This document shows positions 6,614 to 13,696 of a stretch of DNA of 18,721 nucleotides, one piece after another. How positions within the stretch are numbered: the stretch's first letter is position 1; every line of letters starts with the position of its first letter. The notes beneath the pieces are model-generated. The model saw only the letters and a program-made list of their open reading frames with translations. It did no database searches and was not told the origin of the DNA. Both the position numbers and the translations under genes were made by a program. This DNA comes from Oscillospiraceae bacterium. Lineage in GTDB: Bacteria > Bacillota > Clostridia > Oscillospirales > Ruminococcaceae. The DNA is taken from assembly GCA_016303195.1 (NCBI GenBank), contig JAEDMD010000011.1, forward strand, positions 1 to 18,721, written 5' to 3'.

Positions 6614-8017
6614 TTAATTATTGATGAATACCTTGAATGCCTTGTATGCCATGTATGTGTCGATCTTTGAAACGATCTCATACGGTGCGTGCATTGAAAG
6701 TACAGGAACACCCATGTCAATTGTATCAACATTGAGATTTGCGATATAAGCCGCAACTGTTCCGCCGCCGCCTTCGTCTACCTTACCAAGCTCGCCTGTC
6801 TGCCAGATAACTTCATTGGCATCCATAAGTCTGCGAATCTTGCCCGTGAATTCAGCGGATGCGTCAGATGTACCGCTCTTTCCTCTTGCGCCTGTGTACT
6901 TTGTTATGCATACGCCCTTGTTGATGTATGCGGCATTGTTTCTTTCGTTGACTTCGGGGAATGTCGGGTCATATGCGGCATTTACGTCTGCTGAAAGGCA
7001 CTCTGATGCTGAAAGGACAGTTCTTCCGTCCGAACCGAGAGCTTCTGCGATATCATGGATGAAATATTCCAGATATGCCGACTGTAAGCCTGTATTTCCC
7101 ATACTGCCTATCTCCTCCTTGTCGGTGAGAACAGTAACAACAGTATGAACAGGGTTCTCGCATTCTGCTGTTGCGGCAAGCGCTGTATAAGCGCAAACCT
7201 TGTCATCGTGACCGTATGCGCCGACCATGCTTCTGTCGAAACCGATATCCTTTGCCTTGAATGCAGGAACAGCTTCAAGCTCGGCAGAAATGAAATCAGC
7301 CTCAGTGATGCCGTATTTTTCATAAAGTATGTTCATAATGTTCAGCTTGACAGAACCGCTCTCCTCGTCATCCTTGAACGGGCGTGAACCGATAACAAGA
7401 TTGAGCTGTTCGCCGGTAATGCCCTTCGACATCGGCTTTGTCATCTGATTTGCGGCAAGGTGTGGAAGAAGATCGGTAACAACGAAAACAGGGTCGCTCT
7501 CATCTTCGCCGATATTCACTGTTACGGATGTACCGTCAGCCTTGATGATAACACCGTGGAGTGCCAGCGGGATAGTAGTCCACTGATACTTCTTGATGCC
7601 GCCGTAATAATGTGTCTTGAACAGAGCCATATCAGTATCTTCATAAAGGGGATTCTGCTTCAGATCAAGTCTTGGAGAATCAATATGAGCCGCACAAAGT
7701 CTTACACCCTCGGTTATTGGTGCAGTTCCGACGATAGCCATAAGTATAGCCTTGCCACGGTTGACGGAGTAAACCTTATCGCCTGCTTTGAGCTTCATGC
7801 CTTTTGTGAACTCCTTGAAGCCCTTGCTTTTAAGAAGCTCCTCCGAGTAAATGACTGCTTCACGCTCGATCTTTGCACGATCCATGAAGTCCTTGTAGCC
7901 TTCGCAGAAATCGTCGCATTCTTTGATCTGAGCAACAGTCAGTGTTTCGCCTGCATTCTTTCTCTGCATGAGGAGCTTTTCCTCCAGCAGCTTTGCAGCG
8001 CTTTTCTTTTCTGACAT
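6614..8017 (-). CDS. M18-family zinc aminopeptidase
   Basis: A 467-residue cytosolic metallo-aminopeptidase of family M18, which removes N-terminal residues (often acidic) from peptides. Seen motifs: AHIDSPR (110-116) with a zinc-ligand histidine, GHDDK (269-273) with the bridging aspartate, DKEEIGS (299-305) with the catalytic Glu pair, and SMHAPYE near the C-terminus with the last histidine ligand at about 443. Length and motif spacing fit the family, so it looks intact. It is the last gene of the DUF951-prfA-tsaC-coaE operon, 37 bases after coaE. AAAGGAG precedes the ATG at 8017. An in-frame TTG three codons earlier lies too close to that site to be the start. The substrate range cannot be read from sequence. 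Confidence 0.92.
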   Translation of the reverse strand: MSEKKSAAKLLEEKLLMQRKNAGETLTVAQIKECDDFCEGYKDFMDRAKIEREAVIYSEELLKSKGFKEFTKGMKLKAGDKVYSVNRGKAILMAIVGTAPITEGVRLCAAHIDSPRLDLKQNPLYEDTDMALFKTHYYGGIKKYQWTTIPLALHGVIIKADGTSVTVNIGEDESDPVFVVTDLLPHLAANQMTKPMSKGITGEQLNLVIGSRPFKDDEESGSVKLNIMNILYEKYGITEADFISAELEAVPAFKAKDIGFDRSMVGAYGHDDKVCAYTALAATAECENPVHTVVTVLTDKEEIGSMGNTGLQSAYLEYFIHDIAEALGSDGRTVLSASECLSADVNAAYDPTFPEVNERNNAAYINKGVCITKYTGARGKSGTSDASAEFTGKIRRLMDANEVIWQTGELGKVDEGGGGTVAAYIANLNVDTIDMGVPVLSMHAPYEIVSKIDTYMAYKAFKVFINN

Positions 8018-8050
8018 ATTTATCAACTCTCCTTTTTAGATATTTGCTGA

Positions 8051-8069
8051 GCGGTCAGACTGTGACCGC
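8051..8069 (-). other. Perfect hairpin over the coaE stop codon
   Basis: GCGGTCA (8051-8057) and TGACCGC (8063-8069) form a 7-bp stem with a 5-base loop, spanning the coaE stop codon. No T run follows on the minus strand, so it is not a normal terminator. It may stabilise or process the mRNA between coaE and the aminopeptidase gene. Confidence 0.4.
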
Positions 8070-8702
8070 AGGTGACTGTTTAGAGAAAAACAAGTCCTTT
8101 ATTCTGTCGGATACCTCTTTGGATATCTCGTTAACAGTGTCGATATTGCCATTATTGTGGATCACATAGTCCGAATGTGTGACAAAGAATTCCTCCTCAA
8201 GCTGGGAATTCATACGCTTTAAAGCCTGTTCACGGGTCAGACCGTCACGGGAAATTATCCTCTTTTCCATGATATCCGCATCTGCAAGAACGGAAATGAT
8301 TATCTCGCAGAAATCGTCTGCACGGCTCTCAAAAAGCGTGGGAGCATCAAGGAGTATGAATTTCTCGCCGTTTCGGGCAAACTCCTTTATCTGCCTGAGA
8401 ATTTCTCCTGTGATGTAGGGATAGGATATGGTATTGAGAGTTTCCAGTTTAGCTTTATCAGAAAAAACGATATTTGCCAGTGCCCTTCTGTCGAGAGTGC
8501 CGTCCTCTTTGATAACACCGCTTCCGAAGAAATCGGCGATCTCATCAAGGCACATTGAGCCTTTTTCCACCACCTGTCTTGCAACGCTGTCTGCATTGAT
8601 AACAGCAAAACCATTGGCAGAAAAGATCTTTGAAACAGTGCTTTTTCCTGCACCTGTCTGCCCTGTAAGACCGACTACCATTATCTCGCTGAGGGTATTC
8701 AT
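8055..8702 (-). CDS. coaE: Dephospho-CoA kinase
   Basis: A 215-residue kinase that performs the last step of coenzyme A synthesis: ATP-dependent phosphorylation of the 3'-hydroxyl of dephospho-CoA. The P-loop GQTGAGKS (14-21) follows VVGLT, as usual for CoaE. NADSVARQVVEKG (about 36-48) is the substrate-site motif with the catalytic Asp. LLDAPTLFES (about 117-126) corresponds to the family's LDxPLLFE motif, here with T in place of the usual L. SRDGLTREQALKRMNSQ (about 153-169) is the lid and adenine-site region. The start overlaps the tsaC stop in an ATGA arrangement, so the pair is translationally coupled. GAGGTG lies 8 bases upstream. The gene belongs to the prfA-tsaC operon. Confidence 0.93.
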   Translation of the reverse strand: MNTLSEIMVVGLTGQTGAGKSTVSKIFSANGFAVINADSVARQVVEKGSMCLDEIADFFGSGVIKEDGTLDRRALANIVFSDKAKLETLNTISYPYITGEILRQIKEFARNGEKFILLDAPTLFESRADDFCEIIISVLADADIMEKRIISRDGLTREQALKRMNSQLEEEFFVTHSDYVIHNNGNIDTVNEISKEVSDRIKDLFFSKQSPAVTV

Positions 8703-9712
8703 ATCCTTATCACCTCGAATCCTGCCGCCCTTATGAGGCGGTTATATACTGCAAGTCCTACGCCTTCCTTTGAGGGCGCACGAACATAGACCTTTTCAGC
8801 GCCGATGTCATCCAGTTCACGCAGTTTTGCAAAAAGCTGATGAGCCTGCTGTAAACTGTTTCCGCCGTAGGTCATGTATCTGTATGGGAATGAGCCTTCG
8901 TCACCGTCGAAAATAAGGGAAAATGACTTATCAGGTTCATGCTTTGACACATACTCTGTAAATGCTTCAAGCTCCCCTTCTACCATTATTATGTCAGCTT
9001 TCGGGGAATAATGCTTATATTTCATCCCCGGAGAAGCGGCAGTTTCACCTGCTTCAAGCTCATTGAGGATGGCATGGTCGATAATGACCTCATCGCAGTA
9101 TTCCAGAAGCATCTCTCTTGTAACGCATCCGGGACGGAGTATGCGTACTCTGCTCTCGGATTCAATGGCTATAACTGTGGATTCAACGCCGAATTCAGAT
9201 TCGCCGCCGTCAACAACAGCCGCCACCTTTCCGTTCATATCTCTCATGACATGGTTTGCTGATGTAGGGCTTGGGTAACCCGATGTATTAGCTGACGGAG
9301 CAGCGATAGGTCTGCCGCTCAGCTGTATGATACGGTGCATTATCGGATGGGAGGGCACTCTTATGCCGACAGTTTCAAGTCCGCCTGATGTGACCATAGG
9401 GATGCTGTCATTTTTTGGGAGAACCATAGTAAGCGGTCCGGGGCAGAAATGCTCAGCCAGCTTGTACGCCAGTTCAGGAACACTTCTTGTATAATTGACA
9501 ACGTCCGAAAAGTCTGCAAGGTGAACTATGAGAGGATTGTCAGCAGGTCTGCCTTTTGCGGCGAAGATATTTCTGACCGCATTCTCATTTGAAGCATCCG
9601 CACCGAGACCGTAGACAGTTTCGGTAGGGATACCGACAATTTCACCATTTTTTATAAGCTCTGCCGCTTTGATAAGATCGGCTTCACTGTCACTCAATAA
9701 AACAGTTTCCAT
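8699..9712 (-). CDS. tsaC: Threonylcarbamoyl-AMP synthase (Sua5/TsaC type)
   Basis: A 337-residue long-form (Sua5) enzyme that makes threonylcarbamoyl-AMP from threonine, bicarbonate and ATP for the t6A modification at position 37 of ANN-decoding tRNAs. The YrdC domain covers about residues 8-200, with IPTETVYGLG (28-37), KGRP (53-56), SANTSG (140-145) and GVESTV (175-180). After a linker at about 205-230, containing SPGMKYKHYSP at 227-237, comes the Sua5 C-terminal domain. The start at 9712 gives the family N-terminus and lies 4 bases after the prfA stop; a longer upstream frame would only re-read the prfA end. coaE overlaps its stop. The neighbours support a translation-related operon. Confidence 0.93.
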   Translation of the reverse strand: METVLLSDSEADLIKAAELIKNGEIVGIPTETVYGLGADASNENAVRNIFAAKGRPADNPLIVHLADFSDVVNYTRSVPELAYKLAEHFCPGPLTMVLPKNDSIPMVTSGGLETVGIRVPSHPIMHRIIQLSGRPIAAPSANTSGYPSPTSANHVMRDMNGKVAAVVDGGESEFGVESTVIAIESESRVRILRPGCVTREMLLEYCDEVIIDHAILNELEAGETAASPGMKYKHYSPKADIIMVEGELEAFTEYVSKHEPDKSFSLIFDGDEGSFPYRYMTYGGNSLQQAHQLFAKLRELDDIGAEKVYVRAPSKEGVGLAVYNRLIRAAGFEVIRI

Positions 9713-9716
9713 AACC

Positions 9717-10790
9717 TCATTCTTCCTGACTTGCCAGCTTGGCAGCCTGATTGGCAGTTGCCAGCGAGTCGAAAACCTCGTCAAGATTTCCGTTGAGGAT
9801 GTCCTCCAGCCTGTAAATAGTAAGTCCTATTCTGTGGTCAGTCAGACGTCCCTGCGGATAATTGTATGTTCTGATGCGCTCGGAGCGGTCGCCTGTGCCG
9901 ACCTGTGATCTTCTCTCCGAAGCGATCTTTGCGTTCTGTTCTTCCTGCATAGCCTCATAAATACGGGATCGCAGGATCTTCATAGCTTTGTCCTTGTTTT
10001 TGTGCTGACTGCGCTCGTCCTGACACTCGACCACCACGTTTGTCGGCAGATAAGTGATACGGACTGCTGATTCGGTCTTGTTGATATGCTGACCGCCTGC
10101 GCCGCTGGCACGGAAGTAATCTATTTTAAGATCGGTAGGATTTATTTCGAGTTCAACATCGTCAGCTTCCACCAGAACTGCGACTGTTACGGTAGAAGTG
10201 TGGATACGTCCCTGCGATTCAGTTTCGGGGACACGCTGAACTCTGTGGACTCCGCTTTCATATTTCAGTCTGGAATAAGCGCCCTCGCCCTCAATGGAGA
10301 AACTGATCTCCTTGAAGCCGCCAAGCTCTGTTGGATTGGCACTGAGTATCTCTTGTTTCCAGCCTCTTGCCTCAGCGTACATAGTGTACATACGGTAAAG
10401 GGAATTTGCAAAGAGCGATGCTTCCTCGCCGCCTGCGCCGCCTCTGATCTCGATGATAACGTTCTTATCATCGTTAGGGTCTTTAGGCAGAAGGAGAATT
10501 TTCAATTCCTGAGTTATCTCCTCCATAGCGTCACGGGAATCCTCAAATTCTGCCTGAACCATTTCCTTGAATTCCTTGTCAAGACCGCCGCCGTCAAGAA
10601 GTTCCTTTGCTTCTTCGTTCTGAGCAAGCTGTTTCTTGTATTCACGGTATTTTTCGATGATGGGGGTCATGTTCTTGAACTCCCTCATCAGCTGAGTATA
10701 CAGCTTATTATCGCTGACGATATCGGGATCAGATAATCTTTCGCTTATTTCGTCATATTTTGATTCCATTGCTGCCAGTTTTTCAAACAT
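9717..10790 (-). CDS. prfA: Peptide chain release factor 1
   Basis: A 357-residue class I release factor that reads UAA and UAG and triggers hydrolysis of peptidyl-tRNA on the ribosome. The codon-recognition tripeptide is of the RF1 PxT type (P188-E189-T190, in [10 protein letters not shown]), not the SPF of RF2. The GGQ motif is at 232-234 in [16 protein letters not shown]. The coiled domain 1 (1-100) and the GGAGGEE segment (117-123) are normal. A GGAG site lies 7 bases before the ATG. It is preceded by the DUF951 gene (47-base gap) and followed at 4 bases by tsaC. The GGQ methyltransferase gene prmC, often found right after prfA in Bacillota, is not between them. Confidence 0.96.
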   Translation of the reverse strand: MFEKLAAMESKYDEISERLSDPDIVSDNKLYTQLMREFKNMTPIIEKYREYKKQLAQNEEAKELLDGGGLDKEFKEMVQAEFEDSRDAMEEITQELKILLLPKDPNDDKNVIIEIRGGAGGEEASLFANSLYRMYTMYAEARGWKQEILSANPTELGGFKEISFSIEGEGAYSRLKYESGVHRVQRVPETESQGRIHTSTVTVAVLVEADDVELEINPTDLKIDYFRASGAGGQHINKTESAVRITYLPTNVVVECQDERSQHKNKDKAMKILRSRIYEAMQEEQNAKIASERRSQVGTGDRSERIRTYNYPQGRLTDHRIGLTIYRLEDILNGNLDEVFDSLATANQAAKLASQEE

Positions 10791-10837
10791 AAAGCTCTCC
10801 TTAAAATTTAATTAAATCATCAGTAAAGATAAACGGG

Positions 10838-11026
10838 CTAACCCTCGTCATTATGTCTGATACTTTTTATACTCTTTTCGATCTTACTGCGTGGGATCAT
10901 GAACTCTCTGCCGCATCCGATGCATCTGAGTTTGAAGTCCATACCCGAACGCATAACGAACATTTCCTTGCTTCCGCATGGATGTTCTTTTTTCATAGTA
11001 AGGATGTCGCCGACACGAACGTCCAT
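10838..11026 (-). CDS. DUF951 small protein (YyzM-like)
   Basis: A 62-residue protein of the DUF951 family, small basic proteins common in Bacillota with no established function. The N-terminal VRVGDILTMKKEHPCG and the following RCIGCGREFMIPRSKIEK are family hallmarks. One single Cys plus a CxxC pair could bind a metal (inference). The start at ATG 11026 is supported by a GAGGGAG site 5 bases upstream; a longer in-frame start at 11056 lacks this. First gene of the operon with prfA, tsaC, coaE and the M18 peptidase. The predicted transcript begins near 11082, giving a leader of about 56 bases. Confidence 0.88.
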   Translation of the reverse strand: MDVRVGDILTMKKEHPCGSKEMFVMRSGMDFKLRCIGCGREFMIPRSKIEKSIKSIRHNDEG

Positions 11027-11088
11027 ATTATCTCCCTCACTTTCAAGTGAATTCACAATTTATTAATATGTAAATTGCCGCACTATTA

Positions 11089-11117
11089 ATTATACCCTAA
11101 AACGGCTCGCAAATCAA
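11089..11117 (-). promoter_or_regulatory. Promoter of the DUF951-prfA-tsaC-coaE-peptidase operon
   Basis: Read on the minus strand: TTGATT (11117-11112), a 17-base spacer and a perfect TATAAT (11094-11089). The predicted start of transcription is near 11082. Confidence 0.75.
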
Positions 11118-11212
11118 TATAAACCGAGTATATTTTTTTATATTTGTGTAAAAATAATAAAAACGCATAAAAAAACATATCTAAGTCAAACAAAAAGTGA
11201 AAGGATGTTAAT

Positions 11213-11548
11213 ATGATATCAAGAGTAATAGCAGAATTTGAGTCCCCTGAGCTTGCAGAAATGGCTGTACGGAGAGTGAAAGAAAGTGTTGAGTATGTTT
11301 ATTCGGGAAGCATCATGTATCCACAGAGCGTTGTGAAAAATCATTTTCTCAGCCGAGGAGCGAATCATGCAGTAATGCCGAATTCGTTCAGCAATTCCGT
11401 ATCTGTCAGCGATACTGAGCAGACTTACGCTCATTCCGCAAGAAGAAAAAACACAACAGCCTGTGTTATATGCGGAAGCGGCGCTGTTGAAAATGTTATC
11501 TCAACGATGAATGCAATGGGTGGGCTGAATATTCATTCGGCAGTTTAG
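11213..11548 (+). CDS. Unrecognised 111-residue protein with two beta-alpha-beta-like halves
   Basis: I do not recognise the family. The first 38 residues (strand RVIAEF, helix SPELAEMAVRRVKES, strand SGSIMYP) and the last 30 (strand TACVICGS, helix VENVISTMNAMG, strand LNIHSAV) both read as strand-helix-strand. They are joined by a polar, Ser/Asn-rich middle of about 45 residues. This resembles a ferredoxin-like or swapped small sensor fold (inference). No signal peptide or membrane segment is seen. AAAGGATG (11200-11207) lies 5 bases before the ATG. The promoter is not clear; TTGTGT (11144-11149) with an A-rich -10 at about 11168 is a weak candidate. It sits 69 bases before the S1-domain gene on the same strand, so co-transcription is likely. 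Confidence 0.75.
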   Translation: MISRVIAEFESPELAEMAVRRVKESVEYVYSGSIMYPQSVVKNHFLSRGANHAVMPNSFSNSVSVSDTEQTYAHSARRKNTTACVICGSGAVENVISTMNAMGGLNIHSAV

Positions 11549-11617
11549 CGTCGATAATTGCATACTTCTCTTTCCGTCAGCATACAATGAACTACAAAGC
11601 TGAACGGAGGTAAAAAT

Positions 11618-12538
11618 ATGGATTTCAGACCTGAGGGCTGTATTTTTGATACAGCATTGAACCAACATTATATTTCATCCACTGAGGGGCTTGCGGAAGC
11701 CTGCCAAAACGGCGCAGTTGTCGAAGCGAGGGCGGCAGTATGCAACAGTTCCCATGATCTTGTGATCGAGCTTCCATGCGGAAAGGGCATAATTCCACGC
11801 ATAGAGGGCGCACTCGGCATAGCAGAGGGAAAGACCCGTGATATCGCACTGATCTCACGGGTCAATAAAATAGTCTGCTTCAAAGTTATGGAAGTCCGCA
11901 CTGACAGCAACGGCGATATTTCAGCAATACTGTCCCGAAGATCCGCACAGCGGCAATGCCTTGACGAATACATTTCGGAGCTTCATTCAGGTGACATTAT
12001 CGAAGCAAAAATCACACATCACGAGCATTTCGGCTCATTTGTAGACATCGGATGCGGAATCCCCTCGCTCATTCCCATCGACGCTATTTCGGTATCAAGG
12101 ATATCTCATCCATCAGACAGATTCAGCATCGGTCAGATGATAAAAGCCGTGGTGCGCTCCAATGAAAACGGCAGGATATTCCTCACTCACAAGGAACTTC
12201 TCGGCACATGGGATGAAAACTCAGCCGAATTCCGAACAGGCGAAACTGTATCGGGTATAGTTCGTTCTGTGGAGGATTACGGCATATTCGTAGAACTTGC
12301 GCCAAATCTTGCAGGACTTGCCGAACCAAAGGACGGAGTAAGAGCAGGACAGCGTGTCAGCGCCTACATAAAGGCAGTGATTCCCGAAAAAATGAAAGTG
12401 AAGCTGGTGATCGTTGATACCTGCGGAGAGTGCGATCAGCCTGAACCATTCAGGTACTTTATCGACAGCGGACACATTGAGCGCTGGAAATACTCATCGG
12501 ACAGATCTTCCCGAAATACGGGAACAATATTTGCCTAA
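11618..12538 (+). CDS. S1-domain RNA-binding protein (ribosomal S1-like)
   Basis: A 306-residue protein with three S1-type OB folds. The first (about 30-110: VVEARAAVCN to SAILSRRS) is divergent. The second (about 123-193) has GDIIEAKITHHEHFGSFVDI and ends IFLTHKELLGTW. The third (about 206-265) has GETVSGIVRSVEDYGIFVEL and ends KVKLVIVD. The layout resembles a shortened ribosomal protein S1 as found in Clostridia, where it is often annotated as S1 RNA-binding protein. Binding to mRNA or to the 30S subunit is expected, but a role in general initiation is not shown. GGAGG (11606-11610) lies 7 bases before the ATG. Upstream, TTGCAT/TACAAT has a poor 19-base spacing, so read-through from the 111-residue gene is more likely. 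Confidence 0.85.
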   Translation: MDFRPEGCIFDTALNQHYISSTEGLAEACQNGAVVEARAAVCNSSHDLVIELPCGKGIIPRIEGALGIAEGKTRDIALISRVNKIVCFKVMEVRTDSNGDISAILSRRSAQRQCLDEYISELHSGDIIEAKITHHEHFGSFVDIGCGIPSLIPIDAISVSRISHPSDRFSIGQMIKAVVRSNENGRIFLTHKELLGTWDENSAEFRTGETVSGIVRSVEDYGIFVELAPNLAGLAEPKDGVRAGQRVSAYIKAVIPEKMKVKLVIVDTCGECDQPEPFRYFIDSGHIERWKYSSDRSSRNTGTIFA

Positions 12539-12542
12539 AACA

Positions 12543-12570
12543 AAGCCGCTTGAATTGACTCAAGCGGCTT
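12543..12570. terminator. Shared terminator between S1-domain gene and pfkA
   Basis: AAGCCGCTTGA (12543-12553) and TCAAGCGGCTT (12560-12570) make an 11-bp perfect stem with a 6-base loop. On the minus strand it is followed by the T-rich TTTGTTTT, so it mainly ends pfkA. It also lies 4 bases after the + strand stop and can serve that gene. Confidence 0.8.
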
Positions 12571-12583
12571 AATTGATCTGTTA

Positions 12584-13546
12584 TCAGAATGCGATCTGCT
12601 CAGCGATATGATGGAGCTTCTCGTCATAGCTCTTTGTCATAGAGAGAGCTTCCTGAATATCATAGTCAACGAGCTTGTTGTCCTTAACGCCGACAACACG
12701 GTTGCCTACGCCCTGTTCGAGGAGTTCAACAGCATAGAAGCCCATTCTTGTAGCTTCAACTCTGTCTCTTACAGTAGGTGTGCCGCCTCTCTGAACGTGA
12801 CCGAGGATAGTTGATCTTGCTTCGATGCCAGTCTTTTCCTGGAGAGCAGTTGCGATCTCCTGAGAATGACCGATGCTTTCAGCAACGATAACAACGAAGT
12901 TCTGCTTGCCCTTAGCCTTCTTGGAGAGCATTGTGCTTGCGATAGCATCAAGATCGTAAGGAACTTCCTTAGTGATGATATCTGTTGCACCACAGGCAAT
13001 ACCTGTATTTACAGCGATATGGCCTGCGCCTCTGCCCATTACCTCAACAACTGAGATTCTGTCATGTGACTGTGATGTATCACGGAGTTTGTCAACAAGT
13101 TCCATAGCTGTATTCATAGCTGTATCAAAACCGATAGTATAATCAGTGCATGAGATATCGTTGTCGATAGTACCGGGGATACCGATACAGAGCATACCCA
13201 TAGCTGAAAGGTCAGCAGCACCTCTGAATGAACCGTCACCGCCGATAACAACGAGACCCTCGATGCCAAGCTCATCGCACTTAGCCTTAGCCTTTGCAAC
13301 ACCTTCCTGAGTTCTGAATTCAGGGCATCTTGCAGTGTAGAGTACTGTACCGCCTCTGTGGATGATGTCAGAAACGCTTCTCTCATCCATCTGGAAGATA
13401 TCACCAGTGATAAGACCAACATAACCTCTGCGGATACCGTATACTTCCATACCCTTGCTGAGAGCGGCTCTTACAACAGCTCTTACAGCGGCATTCATAC
13501 CCGGAGCATCTCCTCCGCTTGTTAATACACCGATTTTTTTGATCAT
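12584..13546 (-). CDS. pfkA: ATP-dependent 6-phosphofructokinase
   Basis: A 320-residue enzyme of standard bacterial PfkA length. It phosphorylates fructose 6-phosphate to the 1,6-bisphosphate in glycolysis. Seen are SGGDAPGMNAAVRAVVR (10-26), GGDGS (102-106) with the Gly that marks ATP rather than pyrophosphate use, PGTIDND (124-130) with catalytic D128, and MGR (170-172). The Gly before TIDND, where pyrophosphate enzymes have Lys, also indicates ATP. The start at ATG 13546 has GGAG 7 bases upstream and gives the family N-terminus. It lies downstream of dnaE, a pairing known in Bacillota, but has its own strong promoter and so can be regulated apart from dnaE. Confidence 0.96.
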   Translation of the reverse strand: MIKKIGVLTSGGDAPGMNAAVRAVVRAALSKGMEVYGIRRGYVGLITGDIFQMDERSVSDIIHRGGTVLYTARCPEFRTQEGVAKAKAKCDELGIEGLVVIGGDGSFRGAADLSAMGMLCIGIPGTIDNDISCTDYTIGFDTAMNTAMELVDKLRDTSQSHDRISVVEVMGRGAGHIAVNTGIACGATDIITKEVPYDLDAIASTMLSKKAKGKQNFVVIVAESIGHSQEIATALQEKTGIEARSTILGHVQRGGTPTVRDRVEATRMGFYAVELLEQGVGNRVVGVKDNKLVDYDIQEALSMTKSYDEKLHHIAEQIAF

Positions 13547-13621
13547 AGTAATTCTCCATTCTGCACGTGGCAAATATTAAAAAGATACGGATAAACCGTT
13601 ACAAAAATTCCATACTCTTAT

Positions 13622-13650
13622 ATTTTACTACTTTGTAGAAAAAATGTCAA
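13622..13650 (-). promoter_or_regulatory. Promoter of pfkA
   Basis: On the minus strand: a perfect TTGACA (13650-13645), a 17-base spacer and TAAAAT (13627-13622). Transcription should start near 13615, giving a leader of about 70 bases. The leader contains a small ACGG/CCGT hairpin followed by a short T run, too weak to call a regulator. Confidence 0.8.
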
Positions 13651-13696
13651 GTCTTTTCTGCGGATAATCGCAAAAAATCGAATAAAAAGAAAAGTT

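Noticed and set aside
11558..11588. Separate promoter for the S1-domain gene
   Set aside because: TTGCAT and TACAAT are 19 bases apart, beyond the usual spacing; co-transcription with the gene upstream is simpler.
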